Part shown: one piece after another, positions 27,468 to 40,895 of the stretch | Layout: every line of letters begins with the position of its first letter | How positions within the stretch are numbered: position 1 is the first letter of the stretch | Source of the DNA: Dirofilaria immitis | Lineage: Eukaryota > Nematoda > Chromadorea > Rhabditida > Onchocercidae | Direction: 5' to 3' | Length of the DNA: 64,000 nucleotides | NCBI GenBank assembly: GCA_024305405.1 | Contig: JAKNDB010000109.1 | Coordinates: forward strand, 1,922,001 to 1,986,000 | The notes under the pieces: model-generated | Told to the model about the DNA's origin: nothing | Seen by the model: the letters and a program-made list of their open reading frames with translations, nothing else | Databases searched by the model: none | Translations under genes and position numbers: made by a program

Positions 27468-27599
27468 AGATAAATACTAATTACTCGATTTTAATTAACG
27501 AATGATTTATTTGTATTCGAACATTGTTCTCTTGCAAAAAAAAAATTGTGAGAATAGTGTCATAAGTAACAATTTTATTGGAAAATAAGAAAATTTCCA

Positions 27600-27605
27600 A
27601 ATAAA
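27600..27605 (+). terminator. poly(A) signal AATAAA, RASEF gene
   Basis: Hexamer about 130 bases after the likely RASEF stop, before the convergent ptr gene. Seen directly; use is inferred. Confidence 0.35.
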
Positions 27606-29302
27606 ATTTTGTTTAAAAACTGTGATAAAATATAAAGCATTGGATTGAGCTCAGTAGAATTCAATTTTAAAATATCTGACGCTTATGCACGAAGAATCTT
27701 CAATAATCGATAATAACATTTAGTATAAAGAGAATATTTATACATATTATTTATCGTTTACTAGTTCGAAACAAGGATACCAAAGATTTGAAAAATCTCT
27801 TTTTTTTGAATAGTTGAAACGTCTACTTTTAAAGCCTTCATGTCCACTTCACATATTTACTGACATTATCAACATTATGCATTTTCTTGTTATAGTGATG
27901 TATGTCTAGACACTTCGATAGTATATTAATTTAAATAATATAAAATCAATTTGGTCCCTTCCATCATTATTTAAGCAAATTCGATTACAAGTTCATAGCT
28001 TACAATGTCCAGTGACTAGTTTATGAGAATAAGATTTGTATATTTATTTGAAGACTTTTATTAGTGTTCATAATCATCGAAAAACCATAAAAATCTCAAA
28101 ATCCGATGTATCAGACTTCGACTCTCACGACGAAAGTTAATAAATGTTTTTGTTTTGAATTTATTTTATATGAAATGGCTTTTGTTTTCTTTTTTATATT
28201 AGGAGTAATAGGGAAATTCTGAAATTATATATTCAGTTATGCCTAATTAGGTACTTATATACTATATAAAAAAATTTCACATTAATGAATGAACACGTGC
28301 AGTTCTTACGTGGTATAATTTTTCATATTTCGAATGAGAAATTCAGTTCTGTGATTATGCCTTGGAAGACAAATCAGATATTTGCGATCTTTATCTAATT
28401 CTGAGTTTTCAATTGACTTCTTGATCTCCATAAATTTTCGTTTTCATTTTAATATAAATTCCATTTATGTGTTTTTCTCTGCTTAGTCGTTCTGATTGTG
28501 CTTATCTAATCGATTATCTGTAATCAATTGAGAAATTTATTGAACTTGGATGATTGGCATATTCTCCACTGAGGTGTGTCTTTCAGTGAGCTTGGAATGA
28601 GGATTTAAGAATCGAGTGAAGAAGAAAATTCTTTCTCAAACTTTAAAGATACAAGCGAGGTGTTGAGAGCTTAGCATTTCCTTTATTTTGCATAAAAATT
28701 TATCTACCATAATACTTTCCTTATTTATTTCGTGTGGCCTCGAGTTTTCACTGACAAGAAAAACAATAATTTACCAATTTATGTAAATATAAATCCAGCA
28801 TTTTTAAAATTATAACTGGGATATCATAAAACTTAGTAGTTTCATTTTGTCACTAGTTAAAAAGGAAAAAAATTTTTGATGGATAAACCTATTATATAAC
28901 TCTAAATCGTTTTAAAGTATATAATAAGAACCTAGGAAATTTCTATTTCAACAAGCTCCTTTTTTCAAGGAAACTTCATTATTACTAAGGAATCCGCTGG
29001 AATCTCATTGTACCGAAGGCTTTGTAGTTGGATGAAATGCAGATCCTAATTGTTGCACCACGATGGATGAATCAGCTATTTTTGTTCTTGTTATGCCAGC
29101 GAATGATGGCTGAAATTTATGAAAAATATATGACTGAGTTCATTAATTACATCAGAGATATGCTGATTATAGGCATTTTGACAAAATATAATCTCTTTCA
29201 CCTGAATCTTCGAGTAGCCTGCTCTTTCAAGGACTTTTTAAATTTCCAAAATACAATGTTTCAATCCTATATTACACTTGCAAACATAGATTTAATTTTA
29301 TA
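27606..29302. other. intergenic between convergent 3' ends of RASEF and ptr
   Basis: About 1.7 kb, A+T-rich. It should hold the 3' UTRs of both converging genes. The plus ORF at 29028-29366 is the antisense shadow of the ptr last exon plus noise. No other feature seen. Confidence 0.5.
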
Positions 29303-32300
29303 TCAATTACAAATGAAAGGAATATCTCTTGTAACAATTTCTGATAAGGCTGTGCTGTGCAAATGAAGCATACAGAATACGATAACCTTATAATCCCTCC
29401 AGGACAAAAAGTATCGATAAATATTTGATAATGCACAAATGACGGCCGGTACGACGATTAATGCATGAAGCGTTCCCAATGAGATTACTATTACTACGGC
29501 TTTTGTAAAAACCTGTAGTGAAAAAAGCTATTTCAAATCAAACTATCTGTTGAGTCTTAAAATTTTGAAATTATAAATAGAACCAAAAAAATCAATAAAT
29601 CAAAAAGATGGCTATTAAAATTTTAAAAATGCGTACTTCACTCATATAACTAGGAATAAGTAACAGTATTAGGACAAAGAATATCGTTGAAAAACTGCAC
29701 TGAAGCAATGGAAAACCAATGACGCTAAATGAATGTGCAAGACGTTCTTGCACCGATTTTAGATTTGGATTCAAGCCAGTACGATGATAATGAAAGGTGA
29801 TATGAGCCGGGAAGTCAACCGATAAACCTATGGACATAATCATCGTTGCCATCGAAACCGGATCGAAATCGACATTCCAAAAAGTCAAAAAGCCAAATAC
29901 TCCTTTAAAATCAGTTTGCATTTCATTTTAATTTTTCGAAATAACTCCGAAATCTCATAAGTATTGCTTTTAAATTAATTCTGCAAATTAAATTTTGGAA
30001 ATATGAATTATTGCACTTACCGATACATATTGATGCGGTTGACGAGATTGCAATCAGGACGGTTAAAAGGTCAGGCATAAAAATGTAACACACCACTGCC
30101 ATACATACCAATATTACAAAAGATGTTTGTAAAGTTGTCGCTACCAAAGAATCAATTTGATCTGTGAATAAAGCTTCTTCTTCATATACTGATGCTCCAA
30201 TGTCCTATAAAAGCTGATGTTTAAATATACAGAATATGGTACATGCATACACCATAGAAAATGTATGCTATCTCAAACTTTATTGAAATTTCATTAGTTG
30301 ACAAAAACTTCTCGTATGTGTTTGTAAGTTTTCAGCATTATTATATAGTATAAAAATCATACCTTATAGCGATCTACAATTTCTCGCCATGCTTTTAGCA
30401 TAATCAATCGTTGTGTCCAATCTGATTGGTTTTTACCATGATAAGCGATCGTAACATAAAAGGCTGTAAGACTGAAACTTATTTACATAAAAGTTTTTAG
30501 ATTTTTCTAGAGACACTGTTAACATTGTCTGTTGTGTCGGAATCTTGAAATTCAAAGTGATTTATAATCAAGTTCTATCAGAGAAATAATAATAAACAAA
30601 TTGTAACAGCTTTCATCAGTTTTTAATATTTTGTATACAATGAATGAATTTTCGGATAATTAGAGAATTTTTGCAGATCCACGATCTCGCATTCAGTTAT
30701 CAGTGACAAATGCGCGGTTTTAAAATAGAGATTCGAACATATCTCATTTGTTGCATTTCAGATCCAAGAAATATATTGTCACAAACTATGCTTCCAAAAG
30801 GAAATTGGAAATTCAAAAATTAGTATCCAATGGAGAATCAGAAATTAATTACCGATCAGTTTGATTGTCAAATTTCATGAATCCACCTAAAGATTCATAT
30901 TCGGGCCATTGCAAAAATTTAAATAGATCATTTGAAGTGTAATCATCGGATTCACTTTCATCGATTTCATCGATATTTTTGACTTCAAATATACTTCATA
31001 ATCACGAAGCCAAAAATGTGAAAACCTGGAGCCTTTGCATCCAGGTATTGCTTCAAACTGAGACACCAGCTCTTTCATACGATCTCGTCTAGATGAATTT
31101 TGTAAATCTCCCGGTTCTGAGATGAACACAGTCACAAAAGTGTATGACGGCATAATAATTTTACTGTGTAGCTCATTTACCTGAAAATCCTGTGTGGTTT
31201 TTCGGAATATTGAAGTTAAACTGGAATTAAATGAAACAAAATTTGCTTATGTACTTCAATCATTGGTGAATCAGCCAAAAATAATTTTCCTGGTGTCAGA
31301 CAACCCTTCGCCATTAGCGCATATTTAATGCTCGCTGTCAAGTAAATCATAAGCAATATAAATGTCAAAGTTGTACTGAAACCACTTGAGAGGCATTTGC
31401 AATAATTATTCAGAAGAGTTGTGACCTAAAAAGTAAGGTTAAACTTTGGACACATACTACATGATCAAGAAAGTTTTGCTTGACTGACTAATACACGATA
31501 TTGTATCGACAAATACAATATCTAAACTTCATTGGTAGATCAGTAAAACTTAGATATTTCATTCCATTAATCCTAATTGCATAAGTTTTTGAAATATCAC
31601 GTAATTATTTCAAACTTGGCAATGTAAAACATTAATGCACGCTACGATCCTTAAATATTGGCTTTTCAGTACTATATGATATCTCATTAATAATATGCAA
31701 CGAATACCTAATATAGTTATTTCAGAAAAATGTCTACCTTGAGTCACGCGACAGGCATCTAACTTCTAGATTCCGCTTATTATCTGTTCCTTCTCTTTTC
31801 CTTCATTTTGTTTAAAAATCCAATAAAATTAACAAACCACCGATGGTTTCAGAGTCTTTCCTTCAGCAACAACGGATTTTGCATAAATATTTTTTGCTGC
31901 ATTTCTATTTGACCCCAATACAAATTGCAGCAGCATAAAGTGTTATGGTATATATATAATCCAGAAAAATGGCTGCTGCGTTGGCGATACACAGTATTCG
32001 AATTTCAGGTGTTGATGTCGAGAATATACCAATTCCAAAGGCTAGCATATTTGTCAATGATGTTATAGTTATTGATGGCCCAATATCAGTTAGAACCTAA
32101 TGAATTATAATTGTAACAATCAAAAAGCACTGAGAACGATGCGAATTCCTCTCTTTCAAAAAAAAAAAAAAAAAAGAAAGGATCGGGAAACAGATAACAA
32201 ATTTACAACAGCCATTCTCTCTCGAATTGTTTTATATGAAGAAATTCCACTTCTCATCTCAATTTCCGTCCTGTTCCATGCATTGATCATTAAGAATGCA

Positions 32301-35300
32301 TCATCAACTCCTAGAATGACATAGATTTCTAGCAATTTTCTTTCCTATCCCTTCAGATTTATATCTAAGTGGTAAGCATTTTAGTAATCGGATATTAAAT
32401 CCAAATATTTTACTACACTCAAGTATTATTACGAGTTATAAATAAGTCATTTATTGATAGTAGAAATGACGAGTAAAAAGAAAATACCTATAGCTAGAAT
32501 AAGAAACGGTGTAACACAGAGGATAGAACCAGGTCGAAGACCCAATAAAATCAAAGTACCGAGAGCTGTTGATGTTGCCATCAATGGCGTAATACATCCG
32601 ATGAAAGAATAGGCTATTTTGATTTTGGAAAACTGCAATTTAATGAATTGAATTTCAAATTTCAAATATCGTTTTTATTTACACAACGAACGAAAAGCTT
32701 CGAGAAAAGATATATATATATGTATATATACTTCACTTTTCAGTTAGATCTTCTCATTTTCTTTCCTTCATTAAGTGAGTTAACCTTTTAGTCTACCTCA
32801 GATAGAATTTTATATCGCATCTTATATAATGCATGTGACAATTGTCGAATTTGAGAAGATCAATTATTCAAATGAAGTAGTTCTCTTCAATAGAATTACA
32901 AATATTTCGTGTAAAAAGTTGCATTTTTTATGCTTTAAAATTTTACTGGAACGTATTTATCATACATTGAAATATATCGGAATGAAAATTTCAAAGGAAT
33001 ATCCGAATATGACTGTCATAACATTTATCAGATAACAGTCTCATTATTTCATAATATTTAAAGACAAAATTTAGATTGTTTCTAATCTGTCAGCATTTTT
33101 TGATGATTTAAAGTCTTTAATCTGAATTCAAATTAAATTTTTAAAAATATAACGCTCTTTTTGATCATTCAAGAGCTTTGCAACATTGAATCTGTGCCAA
33201 CAATAGGTAAATCCGGCATACTTTTTTTTCATAACCAGTGAGACTCTTGTGCGTTTTCACAGAATGGCAGTAAAAAAACTTTGAAAGACTCTTGATCATA
33301 AATGTGGCTTTTTAATTTATAATACGCTGAACTTATTCTGCTTATTAAAAATGCAATAGCTTTTCAGGAAATTTCGCAAATTTCTGTTGTAGAAATCAAC
33401 GATTAATAATAGGGCTTCAAAAAATTTTTTGAAACATTGCAAAAATATACTGGAATAAGTTGAACTGCAAAATGACCTGTTTCGTATATGCTGAGCTGAT
33501 GCTAACTGTTCCAATAGCAAATATACACATTATAACGAAACCAACCAATATGTAAGGTATCAATGCAAGACCGGCACGAACGATTTCATCTTGCGTATAA
33601 GCCAATGAAAATGCAATTGGCCGGATTAACGAATTATTGTATTCACTAGACATTTTTTTATTATTCAAATTATCCAAATGAATCATTTGCTTGTTAATCG
33701 AGAATGAAAGAATTCTAATTTAAGATCTAAATTTCATATATTTTATCGCATAAAAGATTGTGCAGTTATATTAATCATGATGCTACCGAATAGTGCGAAA
33801 AAGAGCTATCAAGTATTTATGTCTATCTTTTGTTTCGATCAAAGGCAGGAGAAGACGACAACAGATCGAATATTTTAACAAAATGTTCAGCAATTTTAAA
33901 AACCTTTTAATGAAAAGAGATAGAAATTGCGGTGAAGAAGTTTGGAAATTTCGTTTCCCATAAGTTCAAATTTCAAGCGACTATCTCTGATTAAACTCTA
34001 AATTTCATAGCTTAATTTTATTTTTCTTTTTATTTCGCTATACGAATTAGTTTATTAACTTGTTTTATTTCGTTACGCTCAGATGAATTAGAACAAAGAA
34101 AAGTTCTTACTTCTTAAAATAATTTCCAACGAGACGTTCCCAGTGAAAAGTATCGTCGCTATCCCACTCGCTCGGTCGCTGCGTTCGGAAATGCAATGCT
34201 ACTAATTTGACATATTTGATATTTGTTCCGGAAATTCGATCTATACTATCGGATTCGTATTTTTCAACACCGAAGAAATAGGGTGATAAATCAAGATCAC
34301 GGCCAAATACTTGCATTATGGGGAATGAAAGTTTAATTAAATCATCGTTATCATTGCCACTTTCATTGCTATCATTTCTACTGTCGATGTTTCGACTGAC
34401 ATTGCTGTCGAGATGTTTGGCAGTGTTCAGAAGTAATCCATTCTGAAAATTAATAAATTTTTTCCTTTGTTGTAATTTACTACTGGAACAAAGAAGTTGC
34501 TAATTAATTAATTATTGGAGTTAAAAGACTGCTAAACTTTTCAACAGTATAAACTTCAGAAACTTTAGCCAGCCATATCAAATCCCTCGTCACTGTTGAT
34601 TTATATTAGTACAAGTAATATATATCACGATGCAAAACATTTAACAATTACTAAGAGTAAAAAAAAAAAGGCTTGCAATAATTAGCGGAAGCAGGGAGAA
34701 CGAGGGAAACTTCATTATGAATGAGAACATGTTTATCATTGACTTCAAAAACATTAACTGTTTATCATTGAATTTGAAAAAGATCTATTAAGAAGCGTAA
34801 ATTTTAATTTTTCAAAATAAAAATCCAATTATCGCAGTTACACATACTAAAATGGCGAAAAATAATTATTAGATATGCAAAAAAGTGCAAAATGAGATAG
34901 TAATAATTTTGCAAAAGAAAAAAACAGTAAGGTAATTTACTCTGAATTGTCGAATTGGTTCATTGATATCACAAAAATTTCTGCACATGCGGTAATAGGT
35001 ATAATTTTTGACAGGGAAATGTGTTCCTACATAGTCAGCGACATTTAAAATTTCATTCAAATGAGGCACTTGGGCAACGGAACCACCATCCTTTGCCATA
35101 ACGATTATAATTACCACCACCGGATCTTTACCATCGTTGAATTTCCGGAAAACTCCTAATTCACTGAAGGCTCGAGCATTTGGTGGTGTATAGCCCGATT
35201 GCAGATTATCCCTCGGTTTTACAAACAATAATTTTAACGATGCTAATACCGTAAACAATGCTATTACCTGAAAATATACTGACAGTAGATAACAAAAAAT

Positions 35301-37381
35301 TAAAATCGATAATATGAAGCTTCGAATTTCTCATTAATATACAGTTTGCTATTATGGTATACTTGATGAATCATGCAAATTAAATTCAAATATTCAAATT
35401 CAATTCTACAACTTACTGTTAATTATTTCTAATTTATATGTCAACATGTTACATGGTACCGAACAACGTTTTCGTTGCTTCATAAAAAAATTAATCCAGT
35501 AGGAGACGAAAAGGAGAAAAATATTAACTTTCAAGAAGTTTAAAAAGTTGGTAGGGAACAAGGTATAGTCTTAAATAGTTCACCAGTAGGCTTTAATTAC
35601 GTAATCAAGAATGAAAATAGTCCATCTATGCAATTTACAACTTCAATTTAAAAAAAAAAATGGCTATAATTCAACTGTCTAAATAGTTAACGTAAATTAA
35701 ATAATTAATGTTATAAAATGAAACGTACACTTCTATTGTCAAATGATTTTCATACTTGAAATTGTTATACAGGATTTTTGGTATTGTATCAAATAATCCA
35801 TGAAATGTTATACATCTAATATGAACATTTTCTAATAATGTTTAGTCATTTTAATTATTAGTGATATCCAATTTTTAAATAAACATGGAAGTTAAAAGGA
35901 CGAATTTTAAAATGGTTTTCAGTTATGCACTCTTAGCAATAGTAGCAACTCCATTACTAATCATTCAGGTTTGATAGAACATCTTGAAATTTTTTTGTAA
36001 TAATTTGACTAATTTCTCCATTATTTATTTGGAGCCTTTAATCGATCTTATCCTTGGGTCTTCAACAATTTTTACACTATTTCCAGAATGTCTGCATATA
36101 AACTAATTGCTTTTTTCATTTTTTAATTTCTATCAGTAAATTCACTTCGTTCATATTTGCTGCTCCCTGATTGAAACAGAAAAATATTATAAAATAAGCA
36201 CGCGTAATAAATTCGATATGCTGCAGTTATTTTTGATATGAATATTATAATAAAAATTTTTAAATTAAAAAAAAAAAGAGTAATGAAATATGACAAATTT
36301 GAGATTTTATTGATAAGAAGCAATGAAAGAAACTGTACATAGTAAAATTAATCTATTAAAATCACTAGCATAATGCTATTCAATTCTTTCTAGTCATCAT
36401 AATTTCAAGTCCATTTTAGATTATTTTTTCATTTTTTCTTTACAGCAAAACCAGATTTTTCATGAATGTCAGATTATTTCACTATGCGTTATAATTGTAT
36501 TCAAAAAGCACATTATGGGAAAATTAAATAAAATTGCTGAATCCTCCTGTCAATATTTTTCAATATATATGTATACTAAGTGTGAGGAATTATTTCAGCG
36601 AAACAATCTTATTTGAAATCTTTTCTTTCGTCTTCTTTTCTTCCTCTTCTTTTTAGGGTAAAAGGAGCAAAGAATTAAAACAGGTTTTCAAATTATATAA
36701 TTTCAAACACATATACAAACATACATATACATACACGCATTCCAAACTAGTTTTTCGATTCAGCAAGTTGTGGCTGAGATTTCTTAATATCATTAGAGGT
36801 TGAATGAATACAAAGCATTGATAGATTATTAATCTTTTCTGAACTGCTTAATTTTGATTACTTTTTAGACCAATACTTTCACTTATTGTAATATCCTTTT
36901 GTTCTTATTAATTAGATTTAAAGGCCATTTTTAATAATATAATTTACTTCCGATAAAATTTAATTCAAAATTGTAAATATTTTACAAAACTGAGATAAAA
37001 CGACATCGAAAAAAAAATAGAAAAAGTTATTTCTCTATTGATGGCTGGCGTTAATGCTGTTACCATGTAGTTTTTTTAATGAAATTTGTTTTCCACACTT
37101 AGTAGATTCAAAAATATCAAATTCATATGCTATAAGAATATCGTGATATGCATTCTATAAACATCCCCATTGTTTTAGGTCGTCAGGCCTCACAAAAAAA
37201 TATAAGCATACAGTAAAGATGTTTACTCTATTTAAAGAATTTAAAGTTTAGAAGATTCACTCACCGAGATAACTCTGCGTGGATAATCGGCAACTATATG
37301 AGCAGTCCATTCAAGAAAGCAATTCAAAAAATAGGTAAATTTGATCGGTCGAAAAGATGTAGATGAGATATTGCCACCCAT
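29303..37381 (-). CDS. Patched-related (ptr) sterol-sensing-domain transmembrane protein
   Basis: RND-type multi-pass membrane protein of the greatly expanded nematode Patched-related family, members of which act in moulting, cuticle and membrane traffic. ATG at 37381 ([12 protein letters not shown]), first exon to 37265, donor GTGAGT. Exons near 34869-35269 (helix 1, [14 protein letters not shown]), 34107-34440, 33470-33660, 32480-32640, 32190-32310, 31970-32095, 31230-31425, 30860-31190, 30360-30475, 30020-30205, 29600-29910 and 29303-29512. The sterol-sensing core includes [15 protein letters not shown] and, across an intron, ILAIG then [11 protein letters not shown], the conserved GxxDD element. 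The second repeat has [20 protein letters not shown] and ends [15 protein letters not shown] one-base loss is likely near 30987-30989 in the lumenal loop. Family is certain; which of the ptr paralogues is not. Confidence 0.9.
32708..32731. repeat. TATA dinucleotide repeat in a ptr intron
   Basis: Short near-perfect (TA)n run, broken by a single G, within an intron. No function suggested. Confidence 0.7.
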
Positions 37382-37394
37382 TTTTCGTTTTGGA

Positions 37395-37412
37395 GGTGAG
37401 ACAAATCTCACC
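37395..37412. promoter_or_regulatory. perfect 7-bp hairpin just before the ptr start codon
   Basis: GGTGAGA-CAAA-TCTCACC is a perfect inverted repeat with a four-base loop, 13 bases 5' of the ptr ATG on the minus strand. If it lies in the mRNA leader it would form a small stem close to the start. No acceptor separates it from the ATG. Function unknown. Confidence 0.45.
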
Positions 37413-39650
37413 GCTGTCGTTTCTCCGCTGCTTATTGCTTCTGCTGAAAAAGAGATGGTTTTTCATTTGTAGACAACGAACATTGAAATCAGAGCAAGGG
37501 CGGGTACCGAAATTAATGGGGAAAAAGTGGGATGGAAGAGGCGGGGAAGGAGGAAAGGTGAGCTGAGACGTAAAGAACCTTGAGCCAAGGGAACGAATTT
37601 TTAAACCCGTCTCTGTTCGTTTCATATCCGTCCTGTCCAAGAATCGAGTTATATTATATAGATTTTCAAACTTTTCCTCGATCTCAAATGGCACATAACA
37701 AATTTTCTAATTTTGGGATTGAACATATATGCTTTAATTTAATTATACACTAACACTTGTAACTATCAAATCAATACTGATAAAATGATATATATATATA
37801 CATAGATTGATTTGTCTCTTTGCGTCTATTTCGCTCAACACAAACATGCAAAATATATGTTTGGATTTACAGTTCATAACCCAACATAACTTGAATTATG
37901 GTAGCTTTTCGTTATTGAAGAAATTGGAATAAGCCAGTGAATATGCAAAAATTGTTTGAACAATTTATTCAATATATAAACAAATTATTTGTTAAAAAGA
38001 GATGATATGTCGAAAATGTCATCTTCTATTAATGAATCAATCATTCACTCACTCAACATCTTCATTTTTAAGTTTACGAGAAAAAAAATGCATTAATGAG
38101 TTGAATAGTTCCATTCTCCATGCTAATTCATTAAAATATCATCTTTTTAAAATTCGATTATTTTAGGTTTATCCAAAGAGAATTTCATTCCTTTTTTGCT
38201 TTGATTTATCAAATAATAAATTTCTGTAATTAGCAATCTTTCGACATTTTTCTCTTTCCTTTCAACTATGACAAATATCAATTAGTCATTTGCAATCTTT
38301 ATGGATGATTTCAATACATATATTTTTTTCTAGTCATCAAAATATTCAAATAAACAATCAAAGTAAAATATTCAGGTGGATAAAAATGAATGCAATATGT
38401 CAAATTTGTTTAATCTTTAATTGAGAATTGAATATGTTTAACTCACGAGTGGAAGATTTCGTCTCGAGACTTTACATAATATGTTGTTCATAATGAAACT
38501 GAAAAACATATGAATACTGTATCGAAAGGTAATAATGCTTTCGATTGTTAAATGAATTTAATACGGGTTATGTGATCGTCATCATCACTTTTTCATTTAA
38601 AATGATAATTAGGAATAGATATTAGAATGTAAATGAAAGTTTTTTAGAAATGAAGAATACCAAAAAAAGGAAATAAGAATAGAATTCAATTGATCATTAT
38701 GAAGTTGTCATGATACCTGGTTATTTTCTGCTTATCGAAATCTTCTAGAACCAAAAAAAAGTATCGTCAAACGAAATTATTCCTTTTGTTAAACATACAA
38801 TAATCAATAGACTGGTACTTTTGGTAAAAAATATAAAAATAATTAAACGAAACAGATTGAGCATGGCTGATTCAAAGATTTACTTCTGTGATTTTCGTTA
38901 TTAAATTTACATTTTAATCCTTTACAATAAGTGCGGATTGCAATCACTATTTAAACCGATCATGCTGAATGAGATTTTTATATTATAAATAATAGTAAAC
39001 AATTTCATCATGTTAATTTAGAATTTAAATGAATCTGATCTCTAAGGTACAATAATAAATAATTGCAAAGATGGGACATTGATCTAATATGAATTTAGAG
39101 AAAAATCAGTGACACTGATAAATTTGAAAGAGATCTTTTGGAGCAAAGTTCTTTCAGGGTCATATTAGTTTAATCAAAATTTTACGAAAAAAATCAATAA
39201 GAACTTATTCGACCAATTTTTGAATAACAAAGAAAATTGATAATTTCAAATAAAATTAATAGATACCGACAATAGACAATGTTCAATTATTTTATCGTAA
39301 TTGTGAATAGCAAATAGCAAAAATTCCTATATTTGCATTTTCTTTCGTATGAAAGAAAATTTGCTAGAATCAAAAAAATTTCTCTCGCTTATCAGACGTC
39401 TGAAATATCTTAATATATATTTTATCATCACATTAATCTCTGGATATCTTACTGATTCTGAATATTTAAACCGATCGTTCATTAAAACTGATCACAAATG
39501 AGTATAGTTTCAGGATTGTATATTGTAATATATATTTTCACAACGGTATTAATACAGATATTGATTAAAATTATCCAAAGTACTGAATAAATTCCATGAT
39601 ATATAACAGCTCTTGCTTATTTCATCCTTTAAAACTGTATTAATTAAATT

Positions 39651-40797
39651 ATGTGCGAATATTCCATCTCATACTTAGTAGACTTAATGCATTTGCGTTA
39701 TACTTTAAAACTCCGCAATTTACAATTTCGCTATTGTGAACGGCAAATAAGTGAGGAGGCGCTGTCTCGTCGTCGAGTTGAAAATCTAATAAATCTTCAA
39801 CTAATATTTTTAGCATTGGCAAAAAACAAAGAATTCATGAATTTTCAAACATTATTTATTTGCTAAAAAGTTTCTATTTCGCTCTTTTTTTCGACTCTTG
39901 GAGAGAATAATCAAAATTAGTCGCAATTACAATTATGAATTTATATGACAGTTGCTTCATCTTCGAACTTTTCATCAGGATGTAAATAATTGAAATCTTC
40001 AATGCCCTCGTAATTTCATTTTTAGTTCGAAGTCTTTGAACCAGTATATTGCTTCACGAAAAATTAGCCACCCAAATTTATTTTATCAGCAAAATGATTT
40101 ATGAAAAATTAGTTATCCAAATTTATTTTACCATGAAAACAAAGTGTCACCATTCGACAAATTCAAGCTCATATTTGACAACTAGTCCGCCTTTTTTGTT
40201 TGTACATATCAAATAATTTTTTACAGCAGATCTTCTAGCTATTAGTCTCAGTCAATTTATGCGTGCTTACTTAATACTGAAATAAAACCCAAGCCATCAC
40301 TAGTATTTATATTTGTCTCAAAATACATAGAGCGTACGACGAGTCTTGGTTACAAATTACGGAGTGCTGAACGAATAGAAATGAAGAATGAGTGTTAATT
40401 AACTCAATAAGTAGAATTTCAATCCGACCGTTGAAATCTTTACAGAGAAGTAGAGATTTGATAAGATGCAATCTTGCAGAACTACAACTCTTAGCAGCCT
40501 CTTACCAGTCGAGATTCGATTCGTTATCAAGAAGTCCATCCTAAAAACTCGCAAACTACGAAAATCTTTTGTTTATGACATATTAATTATACTGTCGAAC
40601 ACATCTATTCGACTAAGTGCCAAATGAATTCCATCATTCATATTTGATCTGCGAAATATATTACATATATTAGCTCATACACTATCAATTCTGCAGACTC
40701 TTTGCGCCCTGCTAGAAATTACGAAGTGAGTCGTCAAATATCTCGTTGCTTCACTAATCGTTTTCGCTTCCAACACAGATATAAAGGTATATGCTGA
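39651..40797 (+). CDS. weak candidate multi-exon gene, unknown, possibly a relic
   Basis: Three plus-strand stretches look more like protein than their surroundings. 39651-39800 has ATG and reads RNLQFRYCERQISEEALSRR. 40446-40544 follows an acceptor (TCTTTACAG) and reads RSRDLIRCNLAELQLLAASY to a stop. 40681-40797 reads SADSLRPARNYEVSRQISRC to a stop. All are Arg-rich with helical pattern. They cannot all be exons of one reading frame as they stand because two end in stops. I recognise no family. Could be a small gene, remnants of one, or chance. Confidence 0.2.
40058..40131. repeat. imperfect 29-bp tandem duplication
   Basis: Two copies of GAAAAATTAG-N4-CCAAATTTATTTTA (40058-40086 and 40103-40131) separated by 16 bases, with only a few mismatches. 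Confidence 0.7.
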
Positions 40798-40895
40798 TTT
40801 TACAAAGGTATGATAACACATTAAATTCATTGATATCTTTGTACACATACATTTCAAAAGAATTCTTATGCATTCATACAATAAGATAATCAAAT

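Larger units (their letters stand above)
37413..40895. other. ptr upstream region and intergenic DNA before ASNSD1
   Basis: The first 200 bases (37420-37620) are notably G+C-rich for this window and purine-rich on the plus strand (GGGGAAAAAGTGGGATGG near 37520), as expected of a promoter/leader. 37.7-39.6 kb is plain A+T-rich DNA. 40058-40131 is an imperfect tandem duplication of about 29 bp with a 16-bp spacer. Candidate plus-strand exons are listed separately. Confidence 0.45.
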
